From contig BRYA01001498.1 of assembly GCA_030267965.1 (NCBI GenBank), positions 726-24,439 of the forward strand: DNA of 23,714 nucleotides, in the 5' to 3' direction. Source of the stretch: Triparma columacea (taxonomy: Eukaryota; Sar; Bolidophyceae; Parmales; Triparmaceae). The translations under genes and the position numbers were made by a program. Positions within the stretch are counted from its first letter, which is position 1. Each line of letters starts with the position of its first letter. Of the stretch, positions 1 through 8,819 are shown one piece after another. Below the pieces are notes generated by a model. That model was given only the letters and a program-made list of their open reading frames with translations. It made no database searches and had not been told where the DNA came from.

Positions 1-357
1 GCGCCAAGAAGCTTAGGCTTGGACGGCACGCGCGCGTTCCGTCAAAAAAAAATACAGAAACCTTTCTGTATGGACCGGAAGGCAATGCCTTAATTATTGA
101 CTTTGGAAGCACCTAAGGGATCTGATAGTATAATATACCCCCTGTCGTATTAAAATCTCGCCCGGTGAGTTCTAATTTATGCCGGGAAAAGTGCCTTTCC
201 CCCTGAAAACTTTTGTCTACATTCGGCACCCCTCGGCCTTGCTCGGCTTTTTGGTAAAACCCCGAATCCCGAACCCTAGGAATCCCTACTAACATTGTCT
301 TTTTGGTGGCTTGGCTTGGCTTCCAATGGAAAAGTGGGCTGGGGTGAAAATAGTTTG
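1..357. other. Intergenic stretch, no gene recognised
   Basis: No convincing coding exon was found on either strand. The only open frame of note, on the minus strand at 113-295, has no recognisable domain. A perfect inverted repeat (TACAGAAA-CC-TTTCTGTA) lies at 53-70, preceded by an A-run. The 3' end of the stretch is probably the promoter and 5' leader of the SmF gene that follows. Confidence 0.5.
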
Positions 358-862
358 ATGGTCAGTTTTATCCCCACAAACGTCGACAATGTACTATATT
401 TCGCATCCACAATCCTTCTTTGTAATACATTCCCACTTATCTATATAAACGAGTCTAATAACGCACAATAAGTCCAATAATCCCCCCTTCACCACAAGAC
501 GGGTCCTACACGCACACCTCATTTTTTATCCAAAACCCTCAATCTAACCACTCTCCACCCCTCCCCTTCCCCCCCCTCCCCCACAACTCCACCCTCCCCG
601 CTCCCTCCCCCCCCCTCCCCCACAGTCTGCGTTAATAGTAAACCCGAAGCCCTTCCTCCATTCTTTAATTGGTAACCCCGTAACAGTTCGTCTAAAGTGG
701 GGTTTAACTTACACCGGTATCCTCCTCTCTACCGACTCTTACATGAACCTCCAGCTCGGTGAGGGGGTTGAGTATGTGGGGAAAGAGAAAGCGGGGGATG
801 TGGGGGAGATTCTGATCAGGTGTAACAACGTACTTTTTGTTAAGGGGGGAGGAGTGGAGTAA
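358..862 (+). CDS. SNRPF: Small nuclear ribonucleoprotein F (SmF), two exons
   Basis: SmF is one of the seven Sm proteins that form the ring on the Sm site of U1, U2, U4 and U5 snRNAs in the spliceosome. The main exon is 626-862 and starts right after a long C-rich tract ending CCCACAG. It encodes 78 residues beginning [16 protein letters not shown], very like the N-terminus of known SmF proteins. The Sm1 motif follows (VRLKWG, then TDSYMNLQL), and then Sm2 with the SmF-typical stretch [15 protein letters not shown]. The acidic C-terminal tail of animal SmF is nearly absent (ends GGGVE, stop 860-862). The exon must be entered in phase 0, and no usable ATG lies between the acceptor and Met41. 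The best start is ATG at 358-360 directly abutting a GTCAGT donor (intron 361-625), giving 79 aa against about 86 in human. The main exon is near certain; the first exon is a guess. Confidence 0.85.
553..625 (+). other. Extreme C-rich polypyrimidine tract and 3' splice site of SmF
   Basis: There are runs of 4-9 consecutive C separated by T or A, ending in CACAG at 621-625. This is the acceptor tract of the SmF exon. The complementary strand has many G-runs of three or more, so it could form a G-quadruplex (i-motif on this strand). Confidence 0.7.
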
Positions 863-1598
863 AACGAAAGACGAACATCGTAAAGGGGAGGGGGATTGAG
901 GTATGAGGGAGGAATGGGGGGGGGAGGGAGGATTGATGGGAGCAAGAGGGGATAAGGGTGTGGGGGGGGGGAGATTATATGTAGGAGTAAAACACTTTGT
1001 GGGATAGGGTTAAAGGTGAGCACGGGTCTCTTAAGGGTTACTCTTCTCTTCATTCTACTCCTCTTCAAAAAAAATTGGCAAGTGACGAAAAATGACAATC
1101 ACGCCTTCGCCTACCTTGGGGTAAAAACCGAGTTCTTCAGGTGTGGGTCCTAAAGCTTGACCGCGGCCGAGAACTCCCGAGAGGGAACTACGGGCGGTCC
1201 GTGCGACTATTAAAAAGCGTTGCGGACTATCGCCCCCCGAAGGGGGGGTTATCACCTACCCATAATACGATGCCAATTTTTAGAAGAAGGAGAGGGGAGG
1301 TTTCAAAGGCAACAGGCGGTTCAACTTGTGTGTTTTCGCTAACCCCCCCTCCTCCCCCCTCACTACCCCCAATGCAGCTAGTGGAAAATAAACCACAGTA
1401 CAAAACAAAATACAAGTGCTTAGACGTGAATTTACAAGGAACTTCTCGAGAGTAGCGTAGATTCAAGAGTCTCTCGCACAAATAAATAAAAATCACAAAC
1501 ACGTTCCAATAACGTAACCTTCTCTTTTCTTCCCTTATTACCAACCTAGCCCCCCTTATTTCTCTCCCCTCTCCCTCCCCAATCCTGTCCCTTCACAC
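863..1598. other. Intergenic, low-complexity G-rich and mixed DNA
   Basis: 863-1000 is G-rich low-complexity sequence (G-runs up to about ten, around 961-971), probably the 3' flank of SmF. 1230-1250 carries a strong GC hairpin. A C-rich run lies near 1340-1370 and A-rich sequence near 1480-1500. Open frames on both strands between 1055 and 1544 have no recognisable domain and overlap each other. I see no gene here. Confidence 0.5.
1233..1247. repeat. C6/G6 hairpin with GAA loop
   Basis: CCCCCC-GAA-GGGGGG forms a perfect six-pair GC stem. It closes a GC-richer patch (1135-1250) that stands out from the surrounding A/T-rich and homopolymeric DNA. It could be part of an RNA structure or a degraded repeat; nothing identifies it. 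Confidence 0.4.
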
Positions 1599-2219
1599 TT
1601 AAAGCTCCCCGCAGTCCTTGACGACGACGGGCTGGCTGGTCGCCCCGCTCTGGCTTCCGACCCCCTCGATCTTATCCACGACCTCGATCCCCTCCACGAC
1701 CTTCCCGAACACTGTGTGTTTCCCGTCCAGCCACGGGGTGTCCACCGTACAGATGAAGAACTGGCTCCCGTTGGTGTTGGGACCGGCGTTCGCCATGGAG
1801 AGGATGCCGCGACCCTCGTGAGGGAGGCTGAAGTCCTCGTCATCGAATGTGCGTCCGTAGATGCTCTTCCCCCCCGTGCCGTTCCCGTTTGTGAAGTCCC
1901 CCCCCTGGCACATGAACCCAGGGATGACGCGGTGGAAGGCGCTGCCCTTGTAGCCGAAGCCGGCCTCGCCGGTGCAGAGCTGCCGGAAGTTCTCGGCCGT
2001 CTTGGGGGCGACGTCGGCGCGGAGCTCCATGGTTACGCGGCCGACGTCCTCACCTCCGACCTCCATGTCAAAGTATACCTTGGGGTTGGCCATGGCGAGG
2101 GACGTTGAAGCGTAACCGCGGGCAGTGGGGGCGAGGAAGGAACGGCGGGGGGCAAAGGCGAGAGTTGAGCGGAGGGTGGTTGCAAGCATTGTTGTGACGA
2201 GGAGGGATTTCTGAAGCAT
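1599..2219 (-). CDS. Cyclophilin-type peptidyl-prolyl cis-trans isomerase, predicted plastid-targeted
   Basis: Intronless, 206 aa. Residues 45-206 are a complete CypA-like domain catalysing cis-trans isomerisation of X-Pro bonds. Catalytic and cyclosporin-site residues are all present: R97, F102 and Q105 in [16 protein letters not shown]153 and F155 in NGSQFF, W163 and H168 in WLDGKH. The first 44 residues are an added presequence: a hydrophobic signal-like stretch with 'LAFAP' at 20-24 (predicted cleavage A21|F22), then a Ser/Thr/Arg-rich transit-like segment. This matches the ASAFAP rule for heterokont plastid import, so the protein is probably stromal. Met43 (2091-2093) falls where ordinary cytosolic cyclophilins start, in a good context (GCCATGG), so a second cytosolic product is possible. 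The gene is divergent from the gene at 2559. Confidence 0.95.
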   Translation of the reverse strand: MLQKSLLVTTMLATTLRSTLAFAPRRSFLAPTARGYASTSLAMANPKVYFDMEVGGEDVGRVTMELRADVAPKTAENFRQLCTGEAGFGYKGSAFHRVIPGFMCQGGDFTNGNGTGGKSIYGRTFDDEDFSLPHEGRGILSMANAGPNTNGSQFFICTVDTPWLDGKHTVFGKVVEGIEVVDKIEGVGSQSGATSQPVVVKDCGEL

Positions 2220-2558
2220 TTAGTTTTCTGGGGGTTGGGAAATTGTATGGGGGTTAGTGGGGGAATGATAAGGGAAGAAAAGGCGGAATGTGAGAAGACG
2301 AAGGAGGAAACAGGACGAAATAAATGTAGGAAAGGGTGAAAATTGTCAGTGAGTTGGATGTGTCGGGACCGGCAACGAAGTCGGTAACATTCTTTTTAAT
2401 CTATGGGACCTCTTTTGAAAAATCAGAAACACTTTACAAAATTATATTGTGCCCCGTGTGTAATAGTTAGGCCAAAAACGATGAATTCACATTTCTTTCA
2501 CTCACATATTTATCTGAAGTGAAAACAGATCAAGCTTAGAAGTTGCAGAAAATCAAGG
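2220..2558. promoter_or_regulatory. Shared upstream region of two divergent genes
   Basis: These 339 bp separate the start codons of the minus-strand cyclophilin and the plus-strand gene at 2559, so both promoters must lie here. An A/T-rich core is at about 2380-2530. No clear TATA box or repeated operator-like motif was seen. Confidence 0.5.
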
Positions 2559-5446
2559 ATGCCTAGGCGCTCCTCGATCGTCGATGAAGGGACGACCAAT
2601 CCGAGGGCTGAGAGAATAGAGAAGGTAGGCCGCTCTTCCTCCCTGCCCCAAGCTCCACCCTTCAACATCCCCTCCCTCCCCCCCCTCAACTCCTCGACTT
2701 CCTAACTCCCTGCCTCCCTCTCCCCACCCAATGACAGCTTATCGCTCTCTCAGACCAAAACCTCGAAAAGATTCTCTCTTACTCCGCGTACCTTCCATCA
2801 AAAATTTCGACCTCATGTAGGTCCTTCCTTGACCAGAAGCTGTCCCGGTTCGGGGACAACCAGGATGCTGCTGAGATGATAACGTGGGTCCGCAAGAATT
2901 CGGGGGGAGGCGACATGGAGGAGGACTTCGAGGAGACCGTTCACTCGAAGTACTCCTCGTTCTTGTGCTCGTCCGTGCTCTTGATCTTGATGGAGTGCTA
3001 CTTCGTACCTTCCTCTTTTGAGATGCAGTCCTTCTTGGGACTGACCGGGAGATGGTGGAAGAGCAAGCTGGAGGTGCTGGAAAAGATACCCCTGTCCGTA
3101 TCTGAGATGTGGAAGGCTAAGAATGAGGCTAGGTTACGTGCGATTGACAAAGTCAGGTGAGAATTAATTGGCGAAATAGACTACTGTAGTTCCTACCCTT
3201 CATGACACCTCCTCTTAACCACCCATCTATCGCTTTCACGATTTGCTTCGCTCATCACAGGGAGCAATTCAACGGGAAGGATGCTCCTTCAACGTTGGAA
3301 TCGCTGCTGGGTTCGTCTTACAAGGCACAGGATATCCAAGGGACAATCTTCCGGCCACAAATAGGCGGCAGCCCAGGGAAGCGCCGTATAAGGGCTCGGA
3401 ACCAAGGGAAAATTGCCGACCTCAGGAGCATGTCCAGCGTCTACGACTGGTCCGCAGACGATCGAGTTCTCAAACACGTTCCATCCCCCTCGAAAGCTTT
3501 CGCGAACAAAGACTTAGACATGTCCATCCAGAAAAGGGAGGAGCACGAGCAGGCGGATAGGGACGAGCTTTTCTTCGGGGAGTTTGGGGTCTTCAAGGGG
3601 ACAAAGAAGGACTCGGTTTCAAACATAGTAACGCAGCTATTCCAATCACAGTCCGAACTTGCGAAAGAGAAACTGCAGCAAGAGAAGGAGAAGGAGAGAG
3701 AGGAAGCTCTGCACGACGCCTTGAACGACCACGCCAATTCAGTATCAGATGGCATTACGACTCCCCGTGAAGTGGTGGAGAGCACCTCGCTGTTGACTCA
3801 GAAGTTCTCCACGGTCGAGCACATCAGGACGCTGTCCTGGGAGGCCTCGACGAGCAAGGAGCTAAGCCGATCCCTCTCTCGGCACGCTGTGGAGAGGTCG
3901 CAGTCGAAGCTGGATAGCGAGGCGTCCAAGATTGCCAAACTTTTCAAGGCTAAGAGCAAGAAGGAACTGGAGGTCAGGCCGGACTTCCTTTATGGGGTAG
4001 GGAGCAGCAGGACGCTGATGCTGGCAGGGAAGGGGGGGGGGGAATCAGATGTTGGAGCGATGGAGGGGGGTGAGGTGGGGCGTAAGGTGGGGGCGAGAGC
4101 CTCGGAGGGGGGACCTGGGGAGGGGGGCGAGGAGGAAGAGGAGGAAGAGGAGGTGAGTTTGATTTTAGGTTTTGAAGCAAAGGACTCAAACCTAAAATAC
4201 AACAACGATTTCTAACCTGTGCTCAACATCACCCCTCCCCCCCACACAGCTCGAGACGCTCCTTAAGACGCAGGCTTTCATCGACGTTCCCGATAGTACA
4301 GATGATCCTTTAATGTCAGCCTTTTCTGACCTGGAGGGCATGGGTGGTGAGATGATCCTTAGGTCTTACGATAATGTAATAAAAAAAGACGGCCACTCGG
4401 GGGGTCCTCAGGTTGACGAGGAGGACGACGAGGAGGACGACGAGGAGGACGACGAGGATGGTTGGGGGGGGGTTGGTGAGGAAGAGGAGGACGAGGATGA
4501 GGAAGATTCAAAGGAAGGTTTTGAAGACGGGGAGGGTTACGAGACACCTTCGTCAAATCCCCCGCTTTCTCCTGACAGCACGCCGTCCCCGATAAGGAGA
4601 ATGAGGAAGAAGAAGATTCCAAACCCCTTGCAGGACACGTCCTCCGAGGAGGAGGACGACCCGGCCGGTCCTAGGAGGCCTTTCACGGCCCCTGTAAGGA
4701 GGCCAGAACCCGCAAAGGTCAAGACGAGAATCCCGGAAATGCCGAGCTTCCTAAAGGAAGAATCCGCTAGGCTAGACTTTTCCTCCAAGCTCTCAGCGTC
4801 CATAGAAGGCTCCCGTTTGCACCCGCTAGACCCGCTGTCCCCCTCTGCTTGGCTTTTCTCTCACGAGATGCTCGCTAGAAGGATGCCATTGACTGACGAT
4901 ATAGTCGATAACATTGCTCGTCGCAAGTTGGTTTCAGAGATGTTAGAGAAAGAAAAGCTCGGTTCTCTCCCCCCCGTTGTCGGTGGTTCCAAGGGTGCCA
5001 AGGGTGCCAAGGGTAAGCCCGCCAAGGGCAAGCCCGGCAAGGGCAAGTCCTCCGTCCCCCCAGGTCTCTCCAAGTCAAATACCAAAACCAACCCCCACCC
5101 TTCAGCCCTTTCCTACATTTCCACCATCCTACCCCTCCACGGTACGAGCTCCCGTTCCTTAATGCGCGGTCTTGAGGACGACGAAATATCCGCATGCATC
5201 AACCGTTTCCGTGCCCGTGGCGTTGAGCCACCTGAGCTGGGAGCTCTTAAAAGGGCTCTTACTACACCTCAGGATAGGCCTGGCGTGGTTTGTAGATTAG
5301 AAATGCCCAAACCTGGAGACGGACTTATGAATGACCCTAACCCTAAGAAGGTTGGTATGGGGGGAGGGGGAGGGAAGAAGAAGGGTGGGAAGAAGAAGAA
5401 GGGTGGGAAGAAGAAGGGAGGAAAGAAGAAGAAGAAATCTTCATAG
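2559..5446 (+). CDS. Unrecognised charged protein of 857 aa, four exons
   Basis: Exons are 2559-2624, 2738-3156, 3261-4152 and 4250-5446. All introns are GT-AG (2625-2737, 3157-3260, 4153-4249) and the joins keep one frame, from an ATG giving MPRRSSIVDEG to TAG. Residues ~23-55 (LIALSDQNLEKILSYSAYL...) weakly resemble an F-box. The rest of exon 2 looks folded (Trp, Phe, Leu-rich). Exon 3 has a Lys/Glu coiled-coil-like stretch (about residues 295-320) and ends in a Gly-rich then poly-Glu run. Exon 4 begins in a folded-looking stretch, then has an Asp/Glu tract coded by a 12-bp repeat, Pro/Ser-rich linkers, a GK/AK-rich patch and a strongly basic GGKKKK tail. Such acidic and basic tracts are common in nuclear or nucleolar proteins, but no function can be assigned. 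It converges on the thioesterase gene. Confidence 0.85.
4415..4459 (+). repeat. 12-bp coding tandem repeat (acidic tract)
   Basis: The unit GACGAGGAGGAC occurs at 4415-4426, 4427-4438 and 4439-4450, followed by a partial copy to 4459. It encodes the DEED repeat in exon 4 of the gene at 2559 and is probably length-variable. Confidence 0.85.
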
Positions 5447-5660
5447 GCACACTTTATTTGTTGTTAAAACGAATTTTCTTCTTACGGAGTTTTTCCTCCT
5501 CCTCTCTCTCTCTCTCTTTCATTTTTGGCATGAACAGGGTACATAAAGAAAAAGCGGCAGATACTCTCTCGCATATGCCAGTCTTCTCCCTTCCTTGTAA
5601 CCCTGTTAATTGCAATCCCCCCCCCTTCCCCCACCAAGTGATGGTAGGGTTAAACTGATT
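5447..5660. other. Short shared 3' flank of two convergent genes
   Basis: Two stop codons face each other across 214 bp. A CT-repeat tract lies near 5495-5520. TTTATT at 5453-5458 reads AATAAA on the minus strand and could be the poly(A) signal of the thioesterase gene. If so, the two transcripts overlap at their 3' ends. Confidence 0.35.
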
Positions 5661-6908
5661 TTACATGAAGTACTTCTCAAGCCACCCCATGAGTTCAGCT
5701 TGAGTGAACTGAATATGTTCCCCATCGAAGCTCTCCCAGTTGTGTTTCCCCTCCTCGTCCGCTTTCCTGAGTCCGAATGTGTCCTCCTTGTACCAGTTAG
5801 TTTCGTTGTAAGCGAGTTTAGTACTGAAGGGATCAGAGGGGTCCATGGCCCCCCAGACCTCCCCCTCGCGAGGCCAGACGACGGTGTCCTCGGTACCGAG
5901 GACCCAGACGTACTTAGAGGTCATGCCGAAACCCTCGTTCCTACTCTCCTGAACGTCGTCACCCTCATTCTCCCACTGTGCAATCTGGGAGTGCTTCTTG
6001 TAGGACGCAGAGTCTGTCTTGGAAGGGTCGCGGAAGTAGTTGGCCTGGAAAAGTATCCCCTGCACGAACTCGTTGTAAGCGAGGTCCCCGAGCACCTCAG
6101 TCAGCCCCGCGCAGACCTTGTGGTCCTCAGGGTTGCAGTTTGGGAACGCTCCGACCCCCGCGTTGATGCCGCAGATGGACATGAAGGTGTTGACCTTGGG
6201 GTAGCCGTCCTGCGTGTGGTACTTCTGGATGTAACCCCTGATTAGGTTGTTCCCCTGCGAGAGTCCGTACGCGTTGAAGCCGTCGGCAAGATTAGGGTCG
6301 GCCTTAACACCCTCGGCGAAGACGTCTACGGACGCGTCCATGTTCAGGAGGAAGCCGTTTATGGTGTCCTTGATGCGGGTGGAACCGGTAGGGATGCAAG
6401 TGGCGTAGGAACCGACCTTCTTGGAAGTTGCATCCACGATGGACTTCATACCACGGTTGAAGCACGAATCTCCCCTGTTGAATAAGGGGGGAAGAGGGGA
6501 AGGAGGGAAGAGGGGAGCGGGGGGTGCGGGTTAGGACTGTCATCTCATGACTTGGATGTGTCTTTGGATGTGACTTTAGGATGTGACTTTGAGTCATGAC
6601 ACCTGAACAATCGTGAAAGTTGTCATTATCTAAATTTGTGGCAAAACTTACATTCCGTGGGCGACAACGATGGGTAGTGCGGACTCCCCCTCCTCAAGCC
6701 TCCTCTCCTCGACAGCCTCAACGTCCAGCTCCTTCTGAATGGCCGCCCAGGGTAGGGCAAAGAGATCGTCTGCCAACGAAGCCTCATTTGAGGAGGCCAA
6801 GTCGAGGAGATCGCAGAACTTGGGGAAGCTGGAACGCTGGGCATCATCGCAGATTGGGGTGGCGGAGACTGATGCGAAAAGGAGGGGGAGGGCAAGGGAG
6901 AACTTCAT
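5661..6908 (-). CDS. PPT1: Palmitoyl-protein thioesterase (PPT1-like), two exons
   Basis: PPT1 is a lysosomal or secretory alpha/beta hydrolase that removes thioester-linked palmitate from cysteines of proteins being degraded. Exon 1 is 6652-6908 and exon 2 is 5661-6474 (intron 6475-6651, GTAAGT...CAG), giving 356 aa. Residues 1-17 are a signal peptide (MKFSLALPLLFASVSAT). The oxyanion/N-terminal family motif HGMGDSC spans the splice junction. The nucleophile is S158 in YGLSQGN, the acid D282 in LGTEDTVVWP, and the base H339 in DGEHIQ. Their spacing (124 and 57 residues) is close to that of human PPT1. Family features between them are present (ICGINAGVGAFPNC, NYFRDP, KH-Q). Unusually, about 55 extra residues with two Cys and an acidic end lie between the signal peptide and the catalytic core. 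It is divergent from the gene at 7021. Confidence 0.95.
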
Positions 6909-7020
6909 GGTTTCTAAAATTTGGGTTCCTCGAAGTTCCTCTCGTTCGAGAGCTCCTGTCTGTCTCTCCTCTTTGCTTCTTCACCACAGTCTAGTCAGCC
7001 CCTTCATTAATTTGTCCCCA
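6909..7020. promoter_or_regulatory. Very short divergent promoter region
   Basis: Only 112 bp separate the start codons of the thioesterase (minus) and the gene at 7021 (plus). Both core promoters must fit here or overlap the neighbouring gene's first exon. No named element was identified. Confidence 0.4.
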
Positions 7021-8622
7021 ATGCTATCTACATTCTCCTTACGCTGTAGTCCCCTTCGTCCATTTTCGTTTAGTGTCGTATGTTCAAGCAGTGTTGCCGC
7101 TAGTTTCTTCCCAGGTGTTGAGAATGTGAATAATGCGGATGGAGCGGAATTGATTAATAGTTTGATTGAGAAGGTAAGTAGGCCCTAACACCTATATGTA
7201 GGCCCTAGCAGCTATATTTGGCCCTTTTTGCCCGTCTTTATTGATATATGGATATACACATGGGTATGCACGCAGCTTCTCTGAGTCTGGCCCTAGGAGG
7301 GGGCAAAGGAGGGGGCAAACTCAGGAGAAGGGAAGGCACGCATGGGCGTAGCTTCCATTTGTGTTGAGAACACTGCCGCATTGGCGGCGTGCTCTCAGGT
7401 TGAGTGTTGTCGATGGTCACATCTTGTGCTAGTTGCCACTGTCAAGGCAGATTAGCCTCATGACAAGCGTCTGAGCTGAGATGTCGTCGGCACTTGGCCT
7501 TGTGTCAGCTTCTCTGAGCCTTGTGTCAGCTTCTCTGAGCCTGGCCCCAGGAGGGGGCAAACTCAGGAGAAGGGAAGGCTCGCATACATACACACACACA
7601 CAAACACACACATCACCCCACTTACCCACCCACTTTTACCCACCACCTCTACACCCACTCAGAAACGCGCGCTACCAGGCCGCTCCCGTCTCCGTAACAC
7701 AGAGTACCTCGTAGCATCCAGAGTGCTCCGCTCATCACCCTCCCCATCAACCATTTCACACCTCAACAATCTCCTAAACATGCTCCCTCCCTACCGCCCC
7801 ATATCAAGGACAGACTTCCAGAGAATATCCAAGGCAAACTCCTCGATTTCCTCAAACTCCCCCCCCTCCCCACCCACAACCCTCCCCCTAATCCCCCCCC
7901 CGTCAGCCTCTCCTCTATCACCGTCTTTAGTATCAAACGTAATCCTGACCCACCTATACTCCACGTCAGACCCTCTCCTAACCGCCGTAACCTTCCTAAC
8001 CCCTCCTCTAATCGGTGGCTCGGATGGTAAGAAACACCTAGACTTAAACACACGTCGATCCCTATCCTTCCCGTCTACCTCGTCCGTAAACACCAATCAA
8101 CAATTAGGACAATACGGATACAAAGTATACAAATCTTTAATCACACCTACAAACAAAGTCAACAACCAAGGACCTTGGACTGGTAAAGGACTCGAGCTCC
8201 TCGTTAGCAAATCACTCGAGAGGAAAATCCTTAGTAAAGTACGAGGCTCTGATGCTGAGCATGTTAAGGTTGGAGGTAGAGGTGGTGACGATGGTAAAAT
8301 CATCACAAAGACTGAAGTTTTGGAAGGTTTGTTCTTAGCTTCGTTAAGTCGTCGTGTTCTTAATTCCACCGTATCCGGGGTTACTGTTAACATGGAATCC
8401 TGGGCGTCTGACGTTAACTATTACAGGACGTGTATGTTGGAGTGTGATGAGGAGGGGAGGGAGGCTTGGATGAGATGTAGGGATGTACTTGAGAATATGG
8501 GATACGATACTAAGGGTTTGGAGGTTGTTGAAGAGGTTGTTGAAGAAGTTGGGGAGGAGGGTGATGGGGAGGATGGGAAGAAGGAAGAGGGGGAGGGGGG
8601 AGAGGAGGAGAAGAAAGAGTAA
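7021..8622 (+). CDS. Unrecognised protein of 370 aa, two exons
   Basis: Exons are 7021-7173 and 7663-8622. The intron 7174-7662 (GTAAGT...CTCAG, phase 0) is the longest non-leader intron in the window. The start MLSTFSLRCSPLRPFSFSV is Ser/Arg/hydrophobic with no acids until about residue 33, as in a mitochondrial or plastid targeting peptide; this is inference only. Residues ~75-175 are Ser/Pro-rich. A better ordered part follows (QLGQYGYKVYKSLITP, then GPWTGKGLELLVSKSLERKIL and a Leu-rich, Cys-containing helix region). The last ~40 residues are Val/Glu then Gly/Glu/Lys low complexity. I do not recognise the family. The gene converges with the lipocalin gene across 197 bp that show nothing notable. 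Confidence 0.75.
7181..7224 (+). repeat. 20-bp imperfect tandem repeat at the 5' end of the intron
   Basis: GGCCCTAACACCTATATGTA is followed by GGCCCTAGCAGCTATATTTG and then GCCC of a third unit. It lies immediately inside the donor of the 489-nt intron. Confidence 0.75.
7276..7330. repeat. Foldback repeat, copy 1 (intronic, MITE-like)
   Basis: The copy begins CTTCTCTGAG and ends CTCAGGAGAAG, which are reverse complements apart from one extra base. Inside is an internal duplication of GGAGGGGGCAAA. The same element recurs at 7530-7572, and similarity continues past it to about 7343 (GGGAAGGCACGCAT). Confidence 0.7.
7366..7396. repeat. Intronic inverted repeat (31 nt)
   Basis: GAGAACAC-T-GCCGC-ATTG-GCGGC-GTGCTCTC pairs along nearly its whole length, with one mismatch and a single bulged T. 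It lies between the two foldback copies. Confidence 0.65.
7498..7539 (+). repeat. 21-bp perfect tandem repeat
   Basis: CCTTGTGTCAGCTTCTCTGAG occurs twice in tandem (7498-7518 and 7519-7539). The second unit contains the left arm of foldback copy 2, so an arm of the element has been tandemly copied. Confidence 0.85.
7530..7572. repeat. Foldback repeat, copy 2 (intronic, MITE-like)
   Basis: This copy has CTTCTCTGAG and CTCAGGAGAAG arms around CCTGGCCCCAGG, itself a palindrome, and AGGGGGCAAA. It is about 12 nt shorter than copy 1 because the internal GGAGGGGGCAAA duplication is missing. A CA-rich microsatellite follows at about 7589-7612. Confidence 0.7.
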
Positions 8623-8819
8623 AAGGTTTAGGAGGGAGAAGAGAGGGTCGTATAGAAAACGGGGGGGATGGAAGGTAGGGGAGAAGATAAGTTTAGTGGC
8701 CTTTTTTTAAAGGAACAGTGTCTATTTTGCTTTTTAGATGGTGTGAAAGAACCTTTTCCTCGGCACCACCAGAAAATGGGTTACATCACATCATTACCCC
8801 CCCCTCAACGCACCCCAAT

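Noticed and set aside
739..1098. 119-aa minus-strand open frame, Pro-rich
   Set aside because: It is the shadow of the SmF coding exon and of the G-rich low-complexity DNA after it; the plus strand has a clear Sm domain.
1141..1544. Overlapping open frames on both strands of the 1.1-1.5 kb region
   Set aside because: Low-complexity or domain-free on both strands, with no splice signals linking them to anything.
5333..5346. Telomere-like CCCTAACCCTAA
   Set aside because: Only two units, and they lie within coding sequence (DPNPKK) of the gene at 2559; no array.
6739..7188. 149-aa plus-strand open frame starting inside the thioesterase gene
   Set aside because: Its first half is antisense to PPT1 exon 1 with no domain. 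Only the in-frame part from ATG 7021 was kept, because it splices in phase to the next exon and leaves PPT1 intact.
7589..7612. CA-repeat as a functional element
   Set aside because: A simple microsatellite in an intron close to the acceptor; no evidence of a specific function.
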